Under the pieces are notes generated by a model. It worked only from the letters and a program-made list of their open reading frames with translations, was not told the DNA's origin and ran no database searches. A stretch of 64,000 bases of DNA, from NCBI RefSeq assembly GCF_000365425.1, contig NZ_AQOV01000001.1:3162001-3226000 (forward strand). Direction: 5' to 3'. Below are positions 1 to 8,191 of this stretch, piece after piece (the stretch's first letter is position 1; each line of letters starts with the position of its first letter). Source of the DNA: Methylomonas sp. MK1. Its GTDB lineage: Bacteria; Pseudomonadota; Gammaproteobacteria; Methylococcales; Methylomonadaceae. The position numbers and the translations under genes are program-made.

Positions 1-45
1 TATGCCTAGACATTCCCAAGTAATCCCAAAAGAGCGCAAGTTTTA

Positions 46-99
46 GGTGTACCACTGGGTGTACCAATGGCATAATTGTTCAAAATTTGGTGGTACACC
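46..99. repeat. Three copies of GGTGTACCA upstream of integrase stump
   Basis: GGTGTACCA occurs directly repeated at 46-54 and 58-66 and inverted at 91-99, just before the integrase start at 118. Short repeated sites beside an integrase gene are typical of arm-type binding sites or of an autoregulated integrase promoter. Which of these it is cannot be told here, because the left part of the element lies outside the window. Confidence 0.5.
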
Positions 100-117
100 A
101 CATAGGGAGCGCGAATC

Positions 118-297
118 ATGGCAAAGCTGACTGATATACAGATAAAGGCATGGATTAAAAACGGCGAACGCTTTGAAGGTAAAAGCGATGGTGACGGGCT
201 TTATCTGAGCTATCGTGAAAATTTTGCCGCACCTATCTGGAGGCTTCGCTACAAAATTAAAGGCGTCTCAAGATGGGTGACAATGGGCAGCCTTTGA
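118..297 (+). pseudogene. Truncated P4-type tyrosine integrase, N-terminal arm-binding domain only
   Basis: A 59-codon frame (MAKLTDIQIKAWI...) reads like the DUF4102 arm-DNA-binding domain that opens P4-family tyrosine recombinases, including the typical start 'LTDxxIKA', the 'DGDGLYL' turn and 'WRLRYKIKG'. It stops at 295-297 after 'VTMGSL', where a full integrase of about 400 residues would continue. The core-binding and catalytic domains (R..HxxR..Y) are absent downstream in all frames. GGAGC about 10 bases before the ATG could serve as ribosome binding site. It is best read as the scar of an integrated element, marking the outer edge of the accessory island that follows. Confidence 0.65.
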
Positions 298-368
298 TTA
301 CGACACCACAAAGCGGCCGGACCACCAGCTGACGCAAAGCCGAGAAACTGCACACGTTTTTCTTAAGC

Positions 369-889
369 TCACGGTGCACAACTCACCACCAATTCGTCAC
401 TGTATTGACCCACTTCCAAATCTTTCACCACATAAACCGCCGTATAACGGCGCAACTCTGGCTTACCGGCAACCAAAAGCGGGCGGTTATCGACATAGCG
501 AGTTGGGGTATCACGGGCTAGAAACACAAATTCGCTTTCATTCTCCCGCTGAGAATAGATATTGATGCCGTCGCTTTTGAATTTTTGAAAACTCAACACC
601 ACATTACCACCGGTCTGATCCGCAGCCTTCAGCACCGGCTTGGCATCGGTTAAATCCGTATTGATTTCCGCGCCGACGATACCCAACAGACTAACCAGTG
701 CCTCCGTATAACCGGGGTGGGCCTTGATCCGTCGCGCCAATGCTCTTACCTTATTTTCGAACCGCGATAAGCCTGCTTTTCAGCGGTCGCATGATGCGCG
801 GCTGCGGCGGCAATATTGGCGGCGGATACTTTGCAATGCAGTTCTTGGTTCTCGGTGTTGCAAACTGCAAGATTCAGCAGTTGCGCTAC
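369..889 (-). pseudogene. Frameshifted, 5'-truncated hypothetical gene
   Basis: The 123-residue frame 369-740 (MARRIKAHPGYTEAL... to the C-terminus ...DELVVSCAP) continues upstream in another frame. Codons from 889 downward read AQLLNLAVCNTENQELHC..., with an Ala-rich stretch ending ...AEKQAYRGSKIR, then TAA. Shifting one frame at about 745 gives VRALARRIKAHPGYTEAL, which joins smoothly. A TAG at 890-892 blocks the frame further upstream and no start codon is evident. The product looks like a family of about 170-200 residues with a helical Ala-rich N-terminal part and a beta-rich C-terminal part. Its function is unknown to me. The frameshift and lost start indicate a dead gene. Confidence 0.55.
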
Positions 890-905
890 CTAACTAGTGT
901 TCCGC

Positions 906-3596
906 TCACATTACAGTCAGCAAATCCTGAATCTGCTGCCTAACATCCCGGCCTTGACTATCCTGCTCGACCGCCATGATAAACAAGCAGCGTCCTTGGC
1001 TAGATTTCGCCCACAATTCACCCACCGCACGCTTTTCGGCTGAATCGTCGTTGCTAGCGTAGGCTTCACCCTTATATTCGACGACCAGCATCCGGCCGTC
1101 TTGCAGTTCGCAGACAAAATCCGGATAAAAGCGGTTATGAGCTAGTGGTAGCCAAAACGAAGCATGATCCCGGCGCACCAAGTTCCTTATCCAGTATTTC
1201 ACTTCTAACAAACTTTCTATCGCTTGCGCGCATTCAAACTCTTCGCCTTGGGCTTTCAAATCCTCGATGATAGGGAAAAAGTGCTTCTGAAATTTGTGCC
1301 GACCGGCGTAATACGGCGGACGCGCCGGGTAATGTTCCGGCGTGAAGCGGTAGACGAATTCATCCGTCAATACCACTTGCGCCGCATGGCCGAACAAGGT
1401 TTGCTGGTAACCGGCTTTTTGCGCGCGTTTGCGATATAAGCCGATCAAATCCCTGACCGCCCGCAGTAAGGGATATTTATTGCGAACCAGCGCCGTCAAA
1501 TTAATGTTCGGTTGCTGCAATAGATCGTTAATCAGCAAGGCGCTGAATTTGATCAAATCCCGCTGCAATACGTCCGGTTGCCGGCATTCCCGATCCAGCC
1601 AGCCGATCAAGTCTTGTTCGGTGACATCCAACAAATCTTCATTGAGGTTAATCACCTCATTTTGCTGGGCAATGTGGTAACTGATTTCCTTGCCATCCAA
1701 ATCAATGGAAAAACTGTTGCTGGTTTCCTGTATCCTAAAATTATTCAATTTGGCCGGGTAATCCAGCAAGTTCAACTGACCGTTTTCCAGAATGGTTTCC
1801 GGTTCTATCAGTTCCAATTCGTCTTGAATGTAAGCGCACAGCAAGGGCAAACGACCAAAACTTTCGCCACGCTCCGAAGGCGCCTTTTGCGCCTGGATAC
1901 TTTGATTGTGAATGCGTAAATCGCGGGCGATGGTTTCTTGCGCCGGCTTTTTACCCACCGCTTTCAACAAGGCTTGCTGCAACGGTTCGGACACTTCACC
2001 GCTGATGCGCACGACATAAGCGCCGTTATCCTCACTGATAGCCAATTGGCGTTTGTCGGCGTCGTCCAAATGCTCCAGATCCGGCATGGTAGGCAATTCA
2101 ATCACCAAAGAAGCCAGCACTGGTTTGGAACCCTCTCCGGCGTTAGGTCCAAACAAATCGATTTGCCCATCACCAACCGGCGCTTGCTGCCGTAAAAACG
2201 CCGCAACTTCCATTTCCTCAAAACCCATCGCAATCAACTTGTCGGTCAACTCCTTGGCGGCATTGGCAAAACCCTTGGTGGCCAGATGCGCGTAAGCCCG
2301 GTTTAAATCTTCAATCAACCGCCGGCGGGCAAACGGCATGCGCAGCACCCGGCCTAGCAATTGTTCGGCATCCTTACTGGAACTGACTTGCTTGACCGAG
2401 CAAAACACATAAGCAAATGAGCAATCCCAGCCCTCCTTCAAGGCCTCGATGGTGATGATGTATTCAATCGGGCAAGCGGGGTCGAACAAATTCAGACCAT
2501 CCAGTTCGCGCTGGTTGCCGGTGGCAATTGCGATGCTGTCGGCATCGATATGCAAATCATCGGTCAGATAGGCTTTCAACACCTCAACCGTCACGTCGCC
2601 GTTTTTGGCTTCGGCTTGCAACAAGGCAATCGGACGAATATACGCCTCGTCTTTTTGAGCATCCTGAGCCAGTTTGTTCCGTGTGATGACGGTATCGCGT
2701 ACCGCATCCTGCCAGTTTTGATGTTCGGTCAAAATGATCGGCAGCTTGATCATCTCTTCGGCTTTCAATTCCGCCGCCGAAACGTGGTAAAGAATGTTGC
2801 TGCCATTGGTGGATGTGGTGTTCGGCGTAGCGGTAAATTCGATAATCGCCGCCGGATGCACCCGCTGCAAGGTGTCGAAGGTCAATGAGGTTCTGGCGTT
2901 ATGCGCCTCGTCCACAATCAACAACGGCCGGTGCAGGGCCAGCAGGTTGGCAAACGAGTATTTGATTTTACCAAGCTCGTTAGCACTTAAACCCACTTCC
3001 TGAATATCGGCTGCACTGACCTTTTCCAGCCGCTCCAGGTAAGGATGGTTGGGCGGCAACTTGGCGAAATGCGGCTCGAAGTTTTCGTGATACGCATAGA
3101 CCTTGCGCCCCGAAGTATCGTTGACGCGCAGATTGGCCAAGGTCGACACCACCACAATCGCTTTCTGTCCGATGTCTTGCGGCCTGATTTGCGTGACCTC
3201 ATCAATGTCCAACACCAGCACTTGATGATTAAAGGCAAAATCCAACTTTTCCCGGTACGGATGACCGGGCTTTTTCAAGGCTTCAACGGTTTGTTGCCTA
3301 ATGGTGTTGCTGGGAACCAGCCACAAAGTGATTGGAAAATCCGCATCCAGATAGCTTTTGGCGGCTGTGACAATGGCATGCGAAGCCAACAGGGTTTTAC
3401 CGCCGCCGGTGGGAATGCGAAAACACACATAAGGCACGTCGGCAAAGCCGTAATCCCGATAGGCCAACGGTGGTAAGCCTTGCGCTTGCAACGCTTCGGC
3501 ATAAGCCTCCGTGACATTTTGCCGGTCGCGGGCCTTGGACAGAAAGTCGTCCAAAGTGTCGATCGCGCGTTGTTGGTAGCCTTTTAAGGTTAACAT
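906..3596 (-). CDS. res: Type III restriction enzyme, Res subunit
   Basis: 896 residues. It is the ATP-dependent translocase and nuclease subunit of a type III restriction-modification system, which cuts DNA only in complex with Mod. Superfamily 2 helicase motifs are visible: Walker A PTGGGKT at 62-68, DEAH at 229-232, motif III EFTATP at 253-258, and motif VI LLGRVLRMP in the middle of the protein. A C-terminal PD-(D/E)xK nuclease site follows (PD at 825-826, EYK at 840-842). All key residues are present and the length is normal for the family. AGGA lies about 10 bases before the ATG. The mod gene lies about 1.1 kb upstream on the same strand, separated by a toxin-antitoxin pair, so res may be read from mod or from the toxin-antitoxin promoter. 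The DNA target cannot be deduced. Confidence 0.92.
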   Translation of the reverse strand: MLTLKGYQQRAIDTLDDFLSKARDRQNVTEAYAEALQAQGLPPLAYRDYGFADVPYVCFRIPTGGGKTLLASHAIVTAAKSYLDADFPITLWLVPSNTIRQQTVEALKKPGHPYREKLDFAFNHQVLVLDIDEVTQIRPQDIGQKAIVVVSTLANLRVNDTSGRKVYAYHENFEPHFAKLPPNHPYLERLEKVSAADIQEVGLSANELGKIKYSFANLLALHRPLLIVDEAHNARTSLTFDTLQRVHPAAIIEFTATPNTTSTNGSNILYHVSAAELKAEEMIKLPIILTEHQNWQDAVRDTVITRNKLAQDAQKDEAYIRPIALLQAEAKNGDVTVEVLKAYLTDDLHIDADSIAIATGNQRELDGLNLFDPACPIEYIITIEALKEGWDCSFAYVFCSVKQVSSSKDAEQLLGRVLRMPFARRRLIEDLNRAYAHLATKGFANAAKELTDKLIAMGFEEMEVAAFLRQQAPVGDGQIDLFGPNAGEGSKPVLASLVIELPTMPDLEHLDDADKRQLAISEDNGAYVVRISGEVSEPLQQALLKAVGKKPAQETIARDLRIHNQSIQAQKAPSERGESFGRLPLLCAYIQDELELIEPETILENGQLNLLDYPAKLNNFRIQETSNSFSIDLDGKEISYHIAQQNEVINLNEDLLDVTEQDLIGWLDRECRQPDVLQRDLIKFSALLINDLLQQPNINLTALVRNKYPLLRAVRDLIGLYRKRAQKAGYQQTLFGHAAQVVLTDEFVYRFTPEHYPARPPYYAGRHKFQKHFFPIIEDLKAQGEEFECAQAIESLLEVKYWIRNLVRRDHASFWLPLAHNRFYPDFVCELQDGRMLVVEYKGEAYASNDDSAEKRAVGELWAKSSQGRCLFIMAVEQDSQGRDVRQQIQDLLTVM

Positions 3597-3616
3597 CCTG
3601 AATTCCTATCATTGCT

Positions 3617-3713
3617 ATTCCCCTCTTTGAAAAAGAGGGGCTAGGGGAGATTTTTCAAATAAATCCCCCTCGATCCCCTTTATGCCCTTCGGGTACTTTT
3701 TCAAAGGGGGAAG
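3617..3713. repeat. Palindromic extragenic repeat, about 95 bp
   Basis: CCCCTCTTT at 3621-3629 pairs with AAAGAGGGG at 3633-3641 over a 3-base loop. The right half of the element (about 3663-3713) is an imperfect inverted copy of the left half, with a small hairpin of its own around GCCCTTCGGG. It lies between res and the PIN toxin gene. It resembles the non-autonomous, miniature repeats common between genes in such genomes, and it may also end transcription coming from the toxin gene. Confidence 0.55.
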
Positions 3714-3764
3714 CTCAACTCAAACCATCTGCTGAATAGTTTCGAAAAACTAAGCCATCCGCTT

Positions 3765-4259
3765 TCATTCGCCCGCTTCGCGTACAGCAAACTCGACCAC
3801 CGTATCGCTCAACCAAATGCCTCGTTGCCGCATCCTCCGCACGGCGTCGGTTATCTTGACGGGATAACCCAAGCGTTTGGCTTTCAACAAAATACCGATA
3901 GAGCCGGTCAATGTCAGGCCGGATAGCCTAGCAAAACGGCGACCGACATTCTCGTCGATAGCCACTAATGGGATGCCTTCCTGCAAGGCCAATTGAATCA
4001 CCGCAGCTTCGCCCGCATCCAATGAATTGCGCAGTAAGACAGGAATTGTCACTGGCTGACTTTGTTTATACAACCAATCGGCCTGTTGAAACTCGCTCAC
4101 CGCAAAACCATCGGAACCGCCAACATGGATTTCCTGGCACACTTCCCACGGCACCCAGACCCGGCTATACAGCATGGGCAGCATATCCAATGAGCCAGTC
4201 GCCGCGATTAACGACAAGATGGGCGTGGTGTTGATAACAATTTCTTTGCTTTCAGGCAT
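3765..4259 (-). CDS. DUF3368 PIN-like toxin of a UPF0175/DUF3368 module
   Basis: 164 residues from ATG at 4259 (MPESKEIVINTTPI). An earlier in-frame ATG would only add residues inside the antitoxin gene. DUF3368 proteins have a PIN-type fold and are predicted ribonucleases. The early Asn-Thr-Thr-Pro motif stands where PIN domains have D/N-[ST]-x-x, and acidic residues follow at 'LDAGEAAVIQLA' and 'VAIDENVGRRFA', which is the usual pattern. The start overlaps the antitoxin stop by 8 bases, indicating translational coupling. The pair sits between mod and res of the type III system. RNase activity is inferred from the family. Confidence 0.82.
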   Translation of the reverse strand: MPESKEIVINTTPILSLIAATGSLDMLPMLYSRVWVPWEVCQEIHVGGSDGFAVSEFQQADWLYKQSQPVTIPVLLRNSLDAGEAAVIQLALQEGIPLVAIDENVGRRFARLSGLTLTGSIGILLKAKRLGYPVKITDAVRRMRQRGIWLSDTVVEFAVREAGE

Positions 4260-4500
4260 TACGCAAATCCGCCAATAACTCATCAGCGCCCAAATCAATG
4301 GCAACCACGCCATAACGGTGTAACTCCAACAAGAAATCGACCCGTTCCATGCCCACCAATGCTGCCGCCATGCCGCTAGAGATACGCTTCATTTCGTACA
4401 GCTTTACCGCCATAGCCATTTTCGCCTCATGTTCGAACTGCGACGGCGATTGTTGCAAGGCATCGGGTAATTGTTCAGGATAATTAACGATCAGTTGCAT
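4252..4500 (-). CDS. UPF0175 family antitoxin
   Basis: 82 residues. UPF0175 proteins are small DNA-binding proteins encoded directly upstream of DUF3368 PIN-like toxins and are thought to neutralise them. The sequence shows the family layout: an Ala-rich helix (FEHEAKMAMAVKLYE), a helix-turn-helix-like stretch around 'KRISSGMAAALVGMERVDFLLELHRYG', and a short acidic tail. GGAG lies 8 bases before the ATG. The gene overlaps the toxin by 8 bases. A palindrome about 60-75 bases upstream (4560-4575) is a plausible operator for autoregulation. Confidence 0.82.
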   Translation of the reverse strand: MQLIVNYPEQLPDALQQSPSQFEHEAKMAMAVKLYEMKRISSGMAAALVGMERVDFLLELHRYGVVAIDLGADELLADLRNA

Positions 4501-4559
4501 CGTGCTTCTCCACTTTTAGTTTTTCGGTCAGCAATCGTTCCTACATTCTGGCAAGAAAC

Positions 4560-4575
4560 GATAACAATAGTTATC
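4560..4575. promoter_or_regulatory. Palindrome upstream of UPF0175 antitoxin
   Basis: GATAAC-AATA-GTTATC is a perfect 6-bp inverted repeat lying 60-75 bases before the antitoxin start. Its position and symmetry suit an operator. No functional proof is visible in sequence. Confidence 0.35.
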
Positions 4576-4644
4576 TCTTTATCTAATTTCATGGTGGCGA
4601 TAGAAGACAGGGCGCTTACACGCCAGACCCAATCAAAACCACTG

Positions 4645-4668
4645 GCTCGTTCGTGTAAAAGAACGAGC
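4645..4668 (-). terminator. Hairpin directly behind mod
   Basis: GCTCGTTC (4645-4652) pairs with GAACGAGC (4661-4668) over an 8-base loop, starting right after the mod stop codon. On the mod strand it is not followed by a strong T-run (CAGTGGTTTTG), so it may be a weak terminator or an mRNA-end stabilising hairpin. Confidence 0.4.
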
Positions 4669-4669
4669 T

Positions 4670-6316
4670 TCACAACGCCTTCACGTCGTAAGGAATTTGT
4701 TTGAAGGTGATGTGGTGCTCGGCCAGGCGGGACGGGCCCAAGCGGCAGCTTTCGCCGTAAATTACGACCGGGCCGATGTGTTCGGCTATGCCGGGCAATT
4801 CAGCCAATACGCGCGAGGTCAGCACGTTGCCGCCTTGCGGGCGACGGTCGCCGAGGATGCCGTTGTACAGCAGATAATAGGCGGTGCCGTCGTAAACGCC
4901 CAGCAACGGCGAGTCATACAAGCTCATCAATTGACTCGTTCCCACGCGCTGCGTGGTAACGCCGGGCTTGTCCGCGTCGCGGACCATGTACTGCGGCGCG
5001 GTTGAACCGCATTCCCTCGCGGCGCGTGGGAACGAGGATAGCGGGGTTTGGGTTTCCGCGTACCAAATGTGCGCGGCCAGCGCGGCGAATTTGATGTCGT
5101 GGTTGAGCTTGCCGTAAGCGTCGAACACCGGTTCGCCCAGTTTGAAGAAGCGAAAGCCGCCGCCGCCCTGCCAGTTGACGGCCTTGGAAATACCACCTTG
5201 CTCGCCATCGACGACTTTGCACAAGCGGGCTTGGCAATGGCTTTGCGCGTGGTCGCCCATTTCGATGCCGATGTAACGGCGATTCATTTTGTGGGCCACA
5301 GCAGCGGTTGTGCCGGAGCCGAGGAAGCTGTCGAGGATTAGGTCGTCGGGGTTGGATGCGATTTCGAAAACTCGCTTCAATAGTCTTTCGGGCTTGGGAG
5401 TACCAAAACTAACATCGGCTCCAAAAAGAGAATTACATTCTTTTTTGGATTCATCTGTATGACCAACTTCATCATGCGGCCACCATGTCCAAGGCACTAA
5501 GCCTTCAACTTCTGACAAAAAACGGATAACGCTCGGCTGTGCATTACCATCTTTTCCCCAGTAAATACGGCCCTTTTCTTTCAATTTGATAAACTCAGAC
5601 TCTATCATTGACCAACAGCGGCCTTCTGGTGGAACGTGCTTTTTTCCATTCGGCGCTGTAATCGTGTACATCTGATTTGGTCGAAACCCTTGTGCCGTCA
5701 TAGGTAAACCACGCCATCTTTTGCTTGGATCAGTCTCTTTTGGGTTTTCTGGATTCCTATAAATTTTTGCTTGTGATTCGTCCAACGGAATTCGATTTCG
5801 ATATTGCTTGAATTTATCTTGATCTTTCACATAGATAAAAAGGTATTCGTGGACATCGCCAATCGACTCTCGGTTTTCTCTTGAATATCTTTTTTGCCAA
5901 ACATTGGAAGCAACAAAATTCCCCCGCCCAAACACCTCATCCATCATCACCTTCAAATAATGGGCTTCGTTGTCGTCGATGGATACCCAGATGCTGCCTT
6001 CTTCGCTGAGCAATTCCCGCAGCAGTTCCAAACGCGGGTACATCATGCTCAACCAAATCGAGTGTTCCAGATTGTCGTCGTAATGGCTGAAGGCAGAGCG
6101 GGTGTTGTACGGGGGGTCGATGTAGATGCATTTCACCTGACCGGCATAGAACGGAATCAATGCTTTCAAGGCTTCCAGGTTGTCGCCTTGGATCAGCATA
6201 TTGCGGTTATCCGGATCGCCATACGACAATCCCGGCACTTCTTCCAGCAAGCGGTAAGCACATTGGCTACTGGTTTTGACGGCTTGGTTTTTGTTGAGCC
6301 AGTGCAAAATGGGCAC
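4670..6316 (-). CDS. mod: Type III DNA methyltransferase, Mod subunit
   Basis: 548 residues from a GTG start at 6316. Mod recognises the DNA target and methylates adenine with S-adenosylmethionine; Res needs it for cutting. The order of motifs is that of beta-class amino-methyltransferases: catalytic DPPY at 67-70, then a target-recognition region of about 200 residues, then the SAM-binding DSFLGSGTT at 329-337. The frame is open further upstream, but the GTG is preceded by GGAGG at 4-base spacing and gives the family-typical beginning MPILHWLNKNQAV followed by 'LLEEVPGLSYGD', so I prefer it to the upstream TTG. The length is slightly under usual Mod size. A hairpin follows the stop. Confidence 0.9.
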   Translation of the reverse strand: MPILHWLNKNQAVKTSSQCAYRLLEEVPGLSYGDPDNRNMLIQGDNLEALKALIPFYAGQVKCIYIDPPYNTRSAFSHYDDNLEHSIWLSMMYPRLELLRELLSEEGSIWVSIDDNEAHYLKVMMDEVFGRGNFVASNVWQKRYSRENRESIGDVHEYLFIYVKDQDKFKQYRNRIPLDESQAKIYRNPENPKETDPSKRWRGLPMTAQGFRPNQMYTITAPNGKKHVPPEGRCWSMIESEFIKLKEKGRIYWGKDGNAQPSVIRFLSEVEGLVPWTWWPHDEVGHTDESKKECNSLFGADVSFGTPKPERLLKRVFEIASNPDDLILDSFLGSGTTAAVAHKMNRRYIGIEMGDHAQSHCQARLCKVVDGEQGGISKAVNWQGGGGFRFFKLGEPVFDAYGKLNHDIKFAALAAHIWYAETQTPLSSFPRAARECGSTAPQYMVRDADKPGVTTQRVGTSQLMSLYDSPLLGVYDGTAYYLLYNGILGDRRPQGGNVLTSRVLAELPGIAEHIGPVVIYGESCRLGPSRLAEHHITFKQIPYDVKAL

Positions 6317-6427
6317 TATTCCTCCGTGAAAATCTAAATAGCCGATAACCAAATCGGCATTTGCCGCCAACCGCCCGGAAAGCCCATGGCATGCGGATTG
6401 ATCTTGTGATTATCGGGAACTGATGCT

Positions 6428-6838
6428 TTATTCCAGGATTTCAGCAAAGTACACATTCAAATCATCGCTTTTGCCGTTGCTAATACGCTTGAGAACTTTA
6501 GCAAGTGGGAAAATCCAAGTTTCACCATCCACCAAGCCGATAGCTTGGTGTTCATGGTTAATCTGCCATTCACCCCCCTTGTGCCGACGATACACCTCGC
6601 CTATGTAGCTCCCAAGCATTTTACACACATCTTGGACATCCTTATCCGATGGCTCTTTGCGAAACAGCTTCGCAATGAACCCTTTGGGGCGAGTATGAAA
6701 CAATCGGTTTGCCAGCGTTTCCACTTGTTCAATACTCTCAATTGTAAAATCAAGTGACAGGCCAAAATTGCTGTGCGCGAAGTTAACGGCATTAGCCGCA
6801 TATGCAGCCATAATTTCATTCGGACTCGGTTCAATCAT
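6428..6838 (-). CDS. Hypothetical protein, 136 aa
   Basis: Not assigned to a function. It is a soluble, mostly helical protein without signal peptide. It contains the pattern 'MLGSYIGEVYRRHKGGEW' at about 75-92, followed by short beta-like segments (AIGLVDGETWIFPLAKVLKRI). This resembles small proteins often annotated as DUF3806-like, or found as orphan or immunity-type genes, but the match is only by impression. AGGA lies 8 bases before the ATG. The gene precedes mod by about 110 bases on the same strand, so it could be read together with the restriction system. Upstream is a repeat-rich promoter region (6839-7135). Confidence 0.6.
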   Translation of the reverse strand: MIEPSPNEIMAAYAANAVNFAHSNFGLSLDFTIESIEQVETLANRLFHTRPKGFIAKLFRKEPSDKDVQDVCKMLGSYIGEVYRRHKGGEWQINHEHQAIGLVDGETWIFPLAKVLKRISNGKSDDLNVYFAEILE

Positions 6839-6870
6839 CGTTGATTCCTGAAAGGGAAAGTGGTGTCGGA

Positions 6871-6991
6871 TCTCATAATTAATGAAATGTTGGCTTCTAA
6901 GACTTTCAATGAGTTACATAAATTGTGAGATTCGGGTTTCTATAAAAAATCTCATAATTGGAGATAAAAACCCAACTAATTCTCACAATTT
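6871..6991. repeat. Four TCTCAYAATT decamers in an intergenic region
   Basis: The gap 6839-7135 (297 bases) has no gene. It holds TCTCATAATT at 6871-6880 and 6950-6959, TCTCACAATT at 6981-6990, and the same decamer inverted at 6921-6930. The last two form an 11-bp inverted repeat (AAATTGTGAGA at 6920-6930, TCTCACAATTT at 6981-6991) enclosing a second inverted pair GGGTTT/AAACCC. The array lies 30-150 bases upstream of the 136-aa gene and downstream of the hic operon. It looks like a cluster of binding sites for one regulator, possibly controlling the 136-aa gene and mod. Confidence 0.5.
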
Positions 6992-7135
6992 CTGAAATCT
7001 GGAAAAACTGAATTATCGCTTCCGGTGAAAGCCGGTAGTTGGAAAACCCTGAGAAAATTTTAAAGGTAACGGAACAATATCGGTAAAGAGCGGCAGTATG
7101 GACAAGTCATCCGCTATGCAACGAAGCTGAAACAA

Positions 7136-7444
7136 TTAATCTTCGTCCTTTTTCTTCCTGGACTTTTTTGACTTCCCAGGATTAACGATAGCCGCATCGA
7201 CGGTCGTCGCTGATTCGACGCTCGTGGGCATCAGACCGATTTTAGAGATTCCTACAAAGGCACTCGGTAACGTGGCTTCAGGTGTAGGGCCAAACATACC
7301 CGTACCAATCTGAAATTCCATCAGTAAGTCATATTTTCCTTCGTGGATTCCGTAATGCTTGACCAATAACTCCGTTAATTCGCGGAGCGACAGTACGGGA
7401 GCTACCGCCTTTGGTAATCGAACGATTTCGTTAATGTCTTGCAT
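7136..7444 (-). CDS. Hypothetical protein, third gene of hic operon, 102 aa
   Basis: No function recognised. The N-terminal 70 residues look folded (VLSLRELTELLVKHYGIHEG..., then LLMEFQIGTGMFGP). The C-terminus is a basic and acidic tail (KSKKSRKKKDED) that might bind nucleic acid. Its start overlaps the end of hicB by 14 bases, so it is translated with the hicA-hicB operon. A fixed third gene would be unusual for hic modules, and it may be an accessory or regulatory partner. Confidence 0.6.
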   Translation of the reverse strand: MQDINEIVRLPKAVAPVLSLRELTELLVKHYGIHEGKYDLLMEFQIGTGMFGPTPEATLPSAFVGISKIGLMPTSVESATTVDAAIVNPGKSKKSRKKKDED

Positions 7445-7886
7445 GTGAGGTATCAGCAGTATTAGTGGACATGCTAAACCACTGAGGTTGAGCCGATGGG
7501 ATCGAGCTTTGTTGGCTAGCTATCGATATATTGAAATGGTTATTCACCTCTTGGCTAACATACAGATAAGACTCTAACGCACGTTTAACAACTTCATTCA
7601 AAGATACATTGTCATTGTGAGACCTCAAAATTGCCTCTTTATGCAATTCTGGCGTAACTCGAACATTAAATTGGCCTTTCAAGGGCTTTTTAGCTTCGAT
7701 CCCAAGATCGGCACAGGTTTGAATATAGTCATCCACAGCTAATTCAAACTCCTGTTTCAACTGTTTTGGAGTCTCGGCCTCGTAAGTAATCAAATCATCG
7801 ATAAACAGCAACTTTCCGTGACAAATTTCATCTTCGGCATCGATTTCGCATGTTCCCTCATAATCTTTGTACTTAAGTGTTTTCAT
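7431..7886 (-). CDS. hicB: HicB family antitoxin
   Basis: 151 residues. HicB blocks HicA and represses the operon. The N-terminal part (YKDYEGTCEIDAEDEICHGKLLFIDDLITYEAETPKQLKQEFELAVDDYI) is the HicB partial RNase-H-like fold. The segment 'FNVRVTPELHKEAILRSHNDNVSLNEVVKRALESYL' is a ribbon-helix-helix DNA-binding domain. A tail of about 35 residues beyond it is unusual and of unknown role. It overlaps hicA by 4 bases (ATGA). Toxin-first order is normal for hicAB. Confidence 0.88.
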   Translation of the reverse strand: MKTLKYKDYEGTCEIDAEDEICHGKLLFIDDLITYEAETPKQLKQEFELAVDDYIQTCADLGIEAKKPLKGQFNVRVTPELHKEAILRSHNDNVSLNEVVKRALESYLYVSQEVNNHFNISIASQQSSIPSAQPQWFSMSTNTADTSHARH

Positions 7887-8146
7887 TTTTTATCTATCAG
7901 CCCTTTGCATGTGAGGTGGTCTATGACTTGTGCGATGTAGACTTTTTTAACAATATTGCCTGGATGCGGTTTGTGAAGATTGATCACGGCTTCTAATTCT
8001 TTATTAAAAAACTTTCGTCTTGATCCATCGTTTTTTAGTTCTTTATAGCCAAATCCATCCAGAACCTTTTTTAACTCGTCCCAGGTAATGTCGGCAGGAG
8101 TAGGTTGTGCCAACAATCTTTCTAGCGCTTTCTGCTGCTTCGACAT
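7883..8146 (-). CDS. hicA: HicA family mRNA-interferase toxin
   Basis: 87 residues. HicA is a small double-stranded-RNA-binding-fold ribonuclease that cleaves mRNA independently of ribosomes. The family pattern is complete: 'WDELKKVLDGFGYKELKNDGSRRKFF' and then 'INLHKPHPGNIVKKVYIAQVIDHL', with the catalytic histidine in LHKPHPG. The length is typical for the slightly longer HicA subgroup. The stop overlaps the hicB start. An inverted repeat 25-45 bases upstream of the ATG (8171-8191) is a good candidate operator. Confidence 0.88.
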   Translation of the reverse strand: MSKQQKALERLLAQPTPADITWDELKKVLDGFGYKELKNDGSRRKFFNKELEAVINLHKPHPGNIVKKVYIAQVIDHLTCKGLIDKK

Positions 8147-8170
8147 AACTTTAGCCTAGAAAGTTCTTTT

Positions 8171-8191
8171 TGTAACTGAAAAACGGTTACA
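8171..8191. promoter_or_regulatory. Inverted repeat upstream of hicA
   Basis: TGTAAC at 8171-8176 and GTTACA at 8186-8191 form a perfect 6-bp inverted repeat with a 9-base spacer, ending 25 bases before the hicA ATG. Its position overlaps the expected promoter, as needed for autorepression by HicB. Confidence 0.4.

Noticed and set aside
4491..4673. 60-codon minus-strand frame between mod and the antitoxin
   Set aside because: It spans the hairpin and the operator palindrome, overlaps both neighbours and shows no family pattern.
6317..6370. Upstream TTG start for mod
   Set aside because: The GTG at 6316 has GGAGG in front and gives the family-typical N-terminus; the TTG has no ribosome binding site.
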